Origin: Clostridiales bacterium | GTDB lineage: Bacteria > Bacillota > Clostridia > Lachnospirales > Cellulosilyticaceae | Direction: 5' to 3' | Assembly (NCBI GenBank): GCA_019418225.1 | Contig: DYCF01000019.1 | Coordinates: 34,754-78,127 of the forward strand | Length of the DNA: 43,374 bases | Part shown: positions 1 to 6,969 of the stretch, piece after piece | How positions within the stretch are numbered: position 1 is the stretch's first letter | Layout: each line of letters begins with the position of its first letter | Notes under the pieces: model-generated | What the model was told of the DNA's origin: nothing | The model's input: the letters and a program-made list of their open reading frames with translations, nothing else | Database searches by the model: none | Translations under genes and position numbers: made by a program

Positions 1-65
1 GTCATTTGGTGTGGATAAGTCTCATATATATTTTTATCGCGACTTGGAGCATAGCAACGGAGCAG
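1..65. repeat. 65-bp direct repeat, copy A (lacks closing arm)
   Basis: This 65-bp segment recurs at 138-202 with a single difference (A at 56, G at 193). It begins gtcatttggtgtggataag, runs through an AT-rich arm and ends in a GC-richer core containing gagcatagc and acggagcag. In this copy the core is followed by unrelated sequence, so the inverted arm that closes copy B is missing. The window starts exactly at the repeat, so its true left end is unknown. Confidence 0.9.
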
Positions 66-137
66 CCCTTAAGTAGGCACTTCCTCTACTTCTCTGTAAG
101 AGAATCTTCATAAACATTCTCTCTGGCTCTCTTTTAT

Positions 138-226
138 GTCATTTGGTGTGGATAAGTCTCATATATATTTTTATCGCGACTTGGAGCATAGCGACGGAGC
201 AGGAAAAATATATATGAGACTTATCC
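138..226. repeat. Direct repeat copy B with 23-bp perfect inverted repeat
   Basis: Copy B of the 65-bp repeat. Bases 150-172 and 204-226 form a perfect 23-bp inverted repeat (ggataagtctc... / ...gagacttatcc) around a 31-base GC-richer loop (173-203) that can pair internally (tcgc 174-177 with gcga 191-194). No gene is visible here. It could be a small non-autonomous mobile element (MITE-like), a REP-like intergenic repeat, or a large hairpin at a transcript end. The near-identical partial copy 72 bp away favours a repeated element over a simple terminator. Confidence 0.85.
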
Positions 227-246
227 ATCACCACCACCCCCACAAC

Positions 247-281
247 AAAAAAAGCCAGGCAGCATTTTTATGCAACCTGAC
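247..281 (-). terminator. Intrinsic terminator of typA
   Basis: On the minus strand the sequence just past the typA stop folds as GUCAGG...CCUGGC, extended by GCAU/AUGC, around an A-rich loop, followed by seven U (247-253). Confidence 0.85.
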
Positions 282-293
282 TCTCTTACATTT

Positions 294-2108
294 TTATTTA
301 CGTTTAGCAGCTCTTACACGTTCAGATTCATTTAAGATTTTCTTACGAAGTCTAATTGCATCTGGTGTTACTTCTACTAATTCATCATCTTCAATGAACT
401 CTAACGCTTCTTCAAGTGTAAAGGTTCTTGGTGGTGATAATCTAATAGCATCATCAGCACCTGATGAACGTGTATTTGTCATTTTTTTATTTTTACATGG
501 GTTAACAGTCATATCTTCTTTACGTGCATTTTGACCGATAATCATACCTTCATATACATCTACACCTGGTTTTACGAATAAAATACCACGGTCTTCAAGT
601 GAGTTAAGGGCATATCCCATAGTTGTTCCTTGTTCTTGCGCAATAAGGGCTCCATTTCCTCTTCTTGGAAGTTCACCAACGTATTCTGTATATCCTTCGA
701 TTCTTCTAACCATTGTAGCTTCCCCTCTTGAATCAGTGATTAACTCACTTCTGAATCCAAGAAGACCACGTGTTGTACAAAGGTATTCAATACGAATGTG
801 ACCATTTTCTGGTTCCATACTTTGCATCATACCTTTACGAAGGTTAAGTTTGCTGATAACAGCACCTGAGTATTCATCTGGTACAGAAATTACAACACGT
901 TCTACTGGCTCTACAAGTTTACCATTTTCATCGTGATGCATGATAACTTCTGGTTTAGATACACCGAGTTCATACCCTTCACGTCTCATATTTTCAATAA
1001 GAACTGATAAGTGAAGTTCCCCACGACCAGATACTCTGTATCCATCTGTTGTATCCATAGGTTCTACCTTAAGACCTACATTAATTTCTGTTTCTTTTTC
1101 AAGACGGTCTTTAATATGTCTTGTTGTTACGAATTTACCACTTTGACCTGCAAATGGTGAATTGTTAACTAAGAAGTTCATAGAAAGTGTTGGTTCTTCA
1201 ATGTGAATTGGTGTCATAGGATCTACTTTACCAATTTCTCCGATTGTTTCACCGATAGAAATATCAGCAATACCAGCAATAACTACGATATCCCCGCTTG
1301 TAGCCTCTGGTACTACAACTTGTTTAAGACCTTCATAAACCATTACTTTTGTTACTTTAGCCGTTCTGATTTTACCATCGTTATCTGCAACTTCTACTGT
1401 TTGGCCTTCTCTCACTTTACCTTTGTAAATACGTCCAATTCCAAGACGACCTACGAAGTTATCATAAGAAAGGGCACTGATTTGAAGTTGAAGTGGCTCC
1501 TCATCTTGTTTTGGATATTCCCCTACACGCTCAATAATTGTTTCAAGAAGAGGTTTGATATCTGTTCCTTCATCATCAAGTTCATATTTCATGATACCTT
1601 GTTTACCAATTCCGTAAAGGATTGGGAAGTCAAGTTGCTCATCATTTGCTTGAAGATCTACGAATAAATCGAATGTCATATCCACTACTTCTTCAGCTCT
1701 GTGGTTTGGTTTATCAATTTTATTAATAACAAGAATTGGTTTAAGACCTAATTCAAGAGATTTTTGAAGCACGAAACGTGTTTGTGGCATAGGCCCTTCA
1801 ATTGAATCTACTAAAAGGATTACTGTATCTACTGTACGAATAACACGTTCTACCTCTGATGAGAAGTCACTATGTCCTGGTGTATCTACGATATTGATTT
1901 TGTAATCTCCATATTTAATTGAACAGTTTTTAGAGTAGATTGTGATTCCTCTTTCTCTCTCTAAATCATTACTATCCATAATACAATCAACGTGTTCTTC
2001 ATTCGCTCTGAAGACACCGCTTTGATTTAAAAATGCATCTACAAGTGTTGATTTACCTGCATCTACGTGGGCAATAACTGCTATATTTATAATCTTCATA
2101 TCACTCAT
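294..2108 (-). CDS. typA: TypA/BipA ribosome-associated GTPase
   Basis: A 604-residue translational GTPase of the TypA/BipA family, at full family length. It acts on the ribosome and is associated with 50S assembly and stress or cold adaptation. Visible G motifs are the P-loop AHVDAGKS (about 13-20), switch I RGIT (53-56), DTPGH (75-79) and NKID (129-132). Elongation-factor-like domains and the TypA-specific C-terminal domain follow. Many homologues read AHVDHGKTT at the P-loop; here Ala and Ser replace His and Thr, a variant that still keeps the essential Lys. The ATG at 2108 has AAGAAGG about 11 bases upstream. A second Met at codon 4 would match shorter homologues but sits too far from that site. 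It is transcribed alone, with its own promoter and terminator. Confidence 0.96.
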   Translation of the reverse strand: MSDMKIINIAVIAHVDAGKSTLVDAFLNQSGVFRANEEHVDCIMDSNDLERERGITIYSKNCSIKYGDYKINIVDTPGHSDFSSEVERVIRTVDTVILLVDSIEGPMPQTRFVLQKSLELGLKPILVINKIDKPNHRAEEVVDMTFDLFVDLQANDEQLDFPILYGIGKQGIMKYELDDEGTDIKPLLETIIERVGEYPKQDEEPLQLQISALSYDNFVGRLGIGRIYKGKVREGQTVEVADNDGKIRTAKVTKVMVYEGLKQVVVPEATSGDIVVIAGIADISIGETIGEIGKVDPMTPIHIEEPTLSMNFLVNNSPFAGQSGKFVTTRHIKDRLEKETEINVGLKVEPMDTTDGYRVSGRGELHLSVLIENMRREGYELGVSKPEVIMHHDENGKLVEPVERVVISVPDEYSGAVISKLNLRKGMMQSMEPENGHIRIEYLCTTRGLLGFRSELITDSRGEATMVRRIEGYTEYVGELPRRGNGALIAQEQGTTMGYALNSLEDRGILFVKPGVDVYEGMIIGQNARKEDMTVNPCKNKKMTNTRSSGADDAIRLSPPRTFTLEEALEFIEDDELVEVTPDAIRLRKKILNESERVRAAKRK

Positions 2109-2149
2109 GTGTCAGTGGACCTTCTTTCCGTAATTTATCACAATTACCT

Positions 2150-2178
2150 ATTTTAGCACAGATATTCTCATTACTCAA
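2150..2178 (-). promoter_or_regulatory. Candidate sigma-A promoter of typA
   Basis: On the minus strand, TTGAGT (2173-2178) and TAAAAT (2150-2155) are separated by 17 bases, about 40 bases upstream of the typA start. Assigned by consensus match only. Confidence 0.45.
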
Positions 2179-2335
2179 CATATATATTATTATTAAGCCA
2201 CAAAGTGCATCTGTTTATACTGTTAAATCTCGTTAATCACGTTTTTTAGCATAACATACATTGTACCTTCTTGCCTATGTTAATTTTTGACGATTTGCAT
2301 GTTTTTTTATACCGAAAATTCAATAAAATAACAAA

Positions 2336-2367
2336 CAGACTAGAAATTAATCCTCTTCTAGTCTGTT
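2336..2367 (-). terminator. Intrinsic terminator of the ABC exporter operon
   Basis: An 11-bp perfect stem (acagactagaa / ttctagtctgt) lies 33 bases past the stop of the second exporter gene. On the minus strand it is followed by the T-rich run ttgttatttta. Confidence 0.75.
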
Positions 2368-2399
2368 GCCTTACATTATTTACATTTTGAAGTCCTCTT

Positions 2400-4181
2400 T
2401 TATTGTGCAATAAGCAGACGATTTTGAACCGCATAAAGCTCATAATAATAACCTTGCTTGGCAAGTAATACCTCATGGGTACCTCTTTCTAAAATTTTAC
2501 CTTGATCAATATAGAAGATTTCATCTGCATTTTTAATAGTAGAAAGCCTATGGGCAATGACAAAGGCCGTTCGCCCTTTTAACAATTCATCTAGCCCTTG
2601 TTGTAATAACATTTCGGTTTGAGTATCTATACTTGATGTAGCTTCATCTAAAATCAAAATCCTTGGATTCATTAAAAGTACTCTTGCAAAAGAGATCAGT
2701 TGTCTTTGTCCGACTGAAAGTCTTGAACCTCTCTCATTGACTTCAGTTTGATATCCCTTTTCAAATTTCATAATAAACTCATGGGCTTTTACGATTTTTG
2801 CAGCTGCTATAACCTCTTCATCTGTAGCATCCATTCTGCCATATCGAATATTATCCATAATCGTCCCTGCAAAAATAAAGGAATCTTGAAGCATAACGCC
2901 CACCTGCTGACGTAACGATTTAAGTGTGACTGTGCTGATATCAATGCCATCAATAGTTACCTTACCGCTATTCACATTATAAAAACGGCTTAATAAGTTG
3001 ACAATAGTCGTTTTTCCCGCACCTGTAGGGCCTACAATAGCTACCGTATGTCCCTTTTTTACTTTAAAACTCATGTGTTCTAGTATAGGTTCATCTTCTT
3101 CATACATAAATGTTACATCTTCAAAGGCTACTTCCCCTTCTATAGTTGGCAAGATTATTGCATCTTCCTTGTCATCAATAACTGTTTCTTCATCTAGCAT
3201 CTCAAAAATACGTTCTAGATAAGCCATGGCATTAATAATATTGTTGTAGAGATTCCCTATATTCGTAATAGGTGCCCAAAATCGCCATACAAAAGCAATA
3301 AAGGCAACGAGCACACCTACGGATACGGAAGCCCCCAATATTAAAATTGCTACTATATAGATAAGCGCAATACATATATTCGAAACAAGATCTATAGAAG
3401 GCCAAACTAAGAAGTTAAGCTTTACCATATGGAGCCATGCTTTTTTGTACGCCTCACATACTTCTTTAAAAATCCCCTTATTCATCTCTTCTCTTGCAAA
3501 AGCTTGTGTTACTTTTATACCATTAATACTTTCATGTACATAAGCATTCATATTAGACTGTTTGCTACTTAACCTTCTATTTGCTCTTCTTTGAACATTT
3601 TTAAGTGATAAAATAATAAACATCAATAAAGGAATGCCTATTAAACTTATTAAAGTAAGCCTTACATCTAAATAAAACATAAATCCTATGGCTACAAAAA
3701 GCGTGACTAAATCCGCAACTAGATTGATAATACCATTAGTTAGTAAATCACTTAATGTATTTACATAATTCACTACCCTCACTAAAATTTTGCCATGGGG
3801 TCTATTATCAAAATAACTAAAAGGTAGCTTTTGTAAATGGTCAAATAAATCTTTACGTATATCTACAATAATATCCTGGCCTACTCTTCCCATAGTCCAT
3901 AAACGATAACGCATAATCACCGCGGTTGCTACAATAATTATGCCAAATAAAATGGATGCAACAACTAAACCTTTTATATCACCTTGCGGAATATAATTAT
4001 CTATAGATTTTTGAATAAGTAGTGGACTCACTAAAGACAACACACTCGCTATAACCATTAAGCCTACATTAATAGTTATGGTCTTTCTATAAGGTTTTGC
4101 ATATGCCATAATTCTCTTTAAATAAACTTTATTAAAGCCAACTTCTAATTCTTCATCTACATCATATTTATTACGTGCCAT
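2400..4181 (-). CDS. ABC exporter half-transporter, subunit with catalytic Glu
   Basis: A 593-residue ABC half-transporter: an N-terminal six-helix exporter-type membrane domain (about 25-320) and a C-terminal nucleotide-binding domain. The NBD shows Walker A GPTGAGKTT near residue 387, Walker B RILILDEATSS near 508 with the catalytic Glu present, and the His switch AHRLS. The signature is LSVGQ, a deviation from LSGGQ. Its start overlaps the stop of the upstream half-transporter by one base (TAATG), so the two are translationally coupled and presumably form a heterodimer of the LmrCD/BmrCD/TM287-288 type. That family exports drugs or lipids. The substrate cannot be read from sequence. Confidence 0.93.
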   Translation of the reverse strand: MARNKYDVDEELEVGFNKVYLKRIMAYAKPYRKTITINVGLMVIASVLSLVSPLLIQKSIDNYIPQGDIKGLVVASILFGIIIVATAVIMRYRLWTMGRVGQDIIVDIRKDLFDHLQKLPFSYFDNRPHGKILVRVVNYVNTLSDLLTNGIINLVADLVTLFVAIGFMFYLDVRLTLISLIGIPLLMFIILSLKNVQRRANRRLSSKQSNMNAYVHESINGIKVTQAFAREEMNKGIFKEVCEAYKKAWLHMVKLNFLVWPSIDLVSNICIALIYIVAILILGASVSVGVLVAFIAFVWRFWAPITNIGNLYNNIINAMAYLERIFEMLDEETVIDDKEDAIILPTIEGEVAFEDVTFMYEEDEPILEHMSFKVKKGHTVAIVGPTGAGKTTIVNLLSRFYNVNSGKVTIDGIDISTVTLKSLRQQVGVMLQDSFIFAGTIMDNIRYGRMDATDEEVIAAAKIVKAHEFIMKFEKGYQTEVNERGSRLSVGQRQLISFARVLLMNPRILILDEATSSIDTQTEMLLQQGLDELLKGRTAFVIAHRLSTIKNADEIFYIDQGKILERGTHEVLLAKQGYYYELYAVQNRLLIAQ

Positions 4182-5923
4182 TAAGCTCTTCTCCCCTCTA
4201 ATGCAAAATCCCCTGATTGATTACGATAAACTTCATTATAGTAACCTAATTTTTTAATAAGCTCCTTATGTGTCCCTTGCTCAATAATACGACCATTTTC
4301 TAAAACAAGGATTAAGTCTGCATTTTGTACAGAAGAAATGCGGTGTGCAATAATAAACGTTGTACGCTTTTCCTCACCTGCATTCATCTCTTGTTGAATC
4401 TTAAGTTCTGTCTCCATATCTACTGCAGAGGTTGTATCGTCCAGAATTAAAATCGGCGGATTTTTGAGTAGCGCTCTTGCTAAGGCAATTCTTTGTTTTT
4501 GTCCACCAGATAGCCCCACACCCCTTTCACCCACAATAGTTTCATACCCTTCTGGCATATTTTTAATAAATGTATCAGCCTCTGCCATGGTTGCAATAGT
4601 TTTTACCTGAGATAAACTTGCACTAGGCATCCCATACGCTATATTTGATTCTATCGTATCTGAGAAAAGGAATATATCTTGCATAGCTATTGAAATCTGA
4701 TCTCTTAGCTGCCTTAAATCATACTCCCTAACATCTATATCATCTATTCTTACTTCACCACTTGTGCATTCATAAAAGCGGCTCAACAAGTTTACTAATG
4801 TCGATTTACCTGCCCCAGTATGTCCAATAATTCCTACTGTCTGCCCTGCCTTTACATGGAACGATACATCTCTAAGCGCATCCGTATCTTTATATCTAAA
4901 CGAAACATGGTCAAAGGTAATATCCCCCTTAATACGCGTTACCTGTTGTGGACATTTCAGATTTTTAATCTTAGGTTGTGTTTTTAAAAGATCACGTATT
5001 TTAGCAGATCCTGCAATAAAACGCTGTGTATCATTTACCAAACCACCTACTGCTCGCATTGGATTATTAAGCGCCCATAAAAGACTATTGAAAATAACTA
5101 AATCCCCCATTGTCATTTGCTTATTAATAACAAGAAGTCCACCTACTAAAATAATGACAAGTCCTAGCCAGCTTGCTAAGCCATCTAAAATAGGAATATA
5201 CTGACTTACAATATCATTTGTAGCTAAGTTCTTTTCTTTATAATTAAGATTTTGAGCTGTAAACTTCTTCATCTCATATTCTTCACTTCCAAAAGCCTTG
5301 ATGACTCTGTTACCACTTATATTCTCTTGCACCATAGAATTCAAAGAGGCATACGCTTCTCTTACATGCCAGAAAGTTGGTCCAATCTTCTTCCCCATCT
5401 TTATGGTACAAAATCCTATAAATGGACACGCCACTAAAACACTAAGCGTTAATGGTAAGTTTATTACAACCATAGAGCCTATAGCAAATATGAATAAACA
5501 TCCATTTGAAAGCACATTGTAAACTACATAAGCAATAAAATGTCTAATAGCATCTGTATCACCTGTCATACGTGCCATAATATCCCCAGTTTTAGTCTCA
5601 TTATAGTAGTCAAAATCCAAGGCTAATAAATGTTGATACGTACTCATACGGATATCTAGTACAATATCTTGTGAAACATATTCAAAAATCATCTGATACC
5701 CATATACAATAATACCTTTTAAGAGCACACTTCCTAACATCAATGCCAAAATAGGTATTAGTCTTTGTGTTTGCCCATTCCCTATTACATCATCTACAAT
5801 GTAGCCAGCTAAAAACGGATTAATCATTGCAATACATGACACAAGCACCACTAGTACTAACCCGATTATATACATTAACTTATACCTTTTAAAATATGTC
5901 CATATCCACTTCATTGCTTCCAA
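4181..5923 (-). CDS. ABC exporter half-transporter, subunit with degenerate Walker B (Glu to Asp)
   Basis: A 580-residue partner of the downstream half-transporter, with the same layout: membrane domain about 1-310, NBD about 335-570. Walker A GHTGAGKST is near residue 367 and the signature LSGGQ is canonical, but Walker B reads LILDDTTSA (near 493), so Asp replaces the catalytic Glu. Combined with the LSVGQ signature of the partner, this predicts one degenerate and one active ATP site, as known for heterodimeric exporters. The frame opens with TTG at 5923, eight bases after AAGGAGG. An ATG three codons later (5914) is the alternative and has only the weaker AAAGG at good distance. The gene is divergent from an AraC-family regulator, a common arrangement for regulated exporters. 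Confidence 0.93.
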   Translation of the reverse strand: MEAMKWIWTYFKRYKLMYIIGLVLVVLVSCIAMINPFLAGYIVDDVIGNGQTQRLIPILALMLGSVLLKGIIVYGYQMIFEYVSQDIVLDIRMSTYQHLLALDFDYYNETKTGDIMARMTGDTDAIRHFIAYVVYNVLSNGCLFIFAIGSMVVINLPLTLSVLVACPFIGFCTIKMGKKIGPTFWHVREAYASLNSMVQENISGNRVIKAFGSEEYEMKKFTAQNLNYKEKNLATNDIVSQYIPILDGLASWLGLVIILVGGLLVINKQMTMGDLVIFNSLLWALNNPMRAVGGLVNDTQRFIAGSAKIRDLLKTQPKIKNLKCPQQVTRIKGDITFDHVSFRYKDTDALRDVSFHVKAGQTVGIIGHTGAGKSTLVNLLSRFYECTSGEVRIDDIDVREYDLRQLRDQISIAMQDIFLFSDTIESNIAYGMPSASLSQVKTIATMAEADTFIKNMPEGYETIVGERGVGLSGGQKQRIALARALLKNPPILILDDTTSAVDMETELKIQQEMNAGEEKRTTFIIAHRISSVQNADLILVLENGRIIEQGTHKELIKKLGYYNEVYRNQSGDFALEGRRA

Positions 5924-6017
5924 GCCTTTTCCCTCCTTAAAATCATCTTATTACTTTTATTAACACTACCTATTATCTTTAATTATGAGATAAATTAAAA
6001 TGTAGTTTATTAAACTA

Positions 6018-6045
6018 TTGATGTATATTTTTATACTGTTATAAT
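6018..6045 (+). promoter_or_regulatory. Candidate sigma-A promoter of the AraC-family gene
   Basis: TTGATG (6018-6023), a 16-base spacer and TATAAT (6040-6045) lie about 30 bases upstream of the start codon, which is preceded by the strong site GAGGGGG. Confidence 0.6.
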
Positions 6046-6075
6046 GAAAATACCAATATAAAAGAGGGGGATTTT

Positions 6076-6930
6076 ATGAACTGCTTAGGTAATTTTCCAC
6101 ATACACCCAAGCCTGATTTTTGCTATGTAGCAGAAAAAAATTATGGCCAAATCCAAGAAGAACATATTCAATCTTGTACTCATACACACGATTGTTTAGA
6201 ACTTTCTGTTGTCCTATCAGGAGAAGCTCTTTATACCATTGATAATATTTCTTATAGCGTCAAACGAGGGGAAGTTGTCCTTTTTAATCCTCATATTGCA
6301 CATAGCGTACGCATTCCTAAGCAAGCACGTTATGCTGATATGCATATTGGTATGCAGAACTTCACACTTCCTGATGGCCAGATAGACCACTTTAACTTAC
6401 CAAATCAATTTCCAATTATTAAACTTCTTAAAACAGCCGATGCCTTTTTTACCTGTTGTGAGGAAATTCTAAATGAATGTCGTCATCGAAATGCTGGGCA
6501 GCATATGATGTTTGAAGCTTTAGGCGTTAAGTTATTTTTACTTTTATATCGTGAATTACAAACTGAGACTACACCTGCTTCAGAATATAGAAGTACTTTC
6601 GATTATCCTGAAAAAAGAAAAGTTGTAGACTTTATGATTCATTACATCAACGCGCATTATATGGAAGACATTACATTAGACATGTTTGCAAAAGATATGT
6701 ATTTAAGTCAAGTTTACCTTTCTAAAATCTTTAAAGAAGAAACGAATAGTTCTCCCATCAACTACCTTATCAAAACAAGATTAGCTAAAGCCAAACAGCT
6801 ACTAGAAACAGGGGACTTACCTATTAATTTAATTGCTAAACAAGTCGGTTATGATGATGCCTATCACTTTAGTAAACTCTTTAAAAAATATTATGGCTAT
6901 CCACCTTCTAACTTAAGAATCTCTAAATAA
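6076..6930 (+). CDS. AraC-family regulator with N-terminal cupin sensor
   Basis: A 284-residue transcription regulator. The N-terminal part (about 25-110) has a cupin-like sensing domain with THDCLELSVVLSGEALYTI and later HIAHSVRIP. The C-terminal 100 residues (about 183-282) form the double helix-turn-helix AraC/XylS DNA-binding domain, including DMFAKDMYLSQVYLSKIFK and the family end motif GYDDAYHFSKLFKKYYGYPP. Proteins of this layout in Clostridia often sense sugars. It is divergent from the ABC exporter and convergent with the pectin lyase gene, so either could be its target. The start ATG has GAGGGGG seven bases upstream. Confidence 0.92.
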   Translation: MNCLGNFPHTPKPDFCYVAEKNYGQIQEEHIQSCTHTHDCLELSVVLSGEALYTIDNISYSVKRGEVVLFNPHIAHSVRIPKQARYADMHIGMQNFTLPDGQIDHFNLPNQFPIIKLLKTADAFFTCCEEILNECRHRNAGQHMMFEALGVKLFLLLYRELQTETTPASEYRSTFDYPEKRKVVDFMIHYINAHYMEDITLDMFAKDMYLSQVYLSKIFKEETNSSPINYLIKTRLAKAKQLLETGDLPINLIAKQVGYDDAYHFSKLFKKYYGYPPSNLRISK

Positions 6931-6964
6931 AAAAGGATGTCGTGAAATTACGACATCCTTTTTT
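6929..6964. terminator. Bidirectional intrinsic terminator
   Basis: A 9-bp perfect stem (ggatgtcgt / acgacatcc), extended by six A on the left and six T on the right, lies between the convergent AraC-family and lyase genes and can serve both strands. Confidence 0.9.
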
Positions 6965-6969
6965 ATCTG

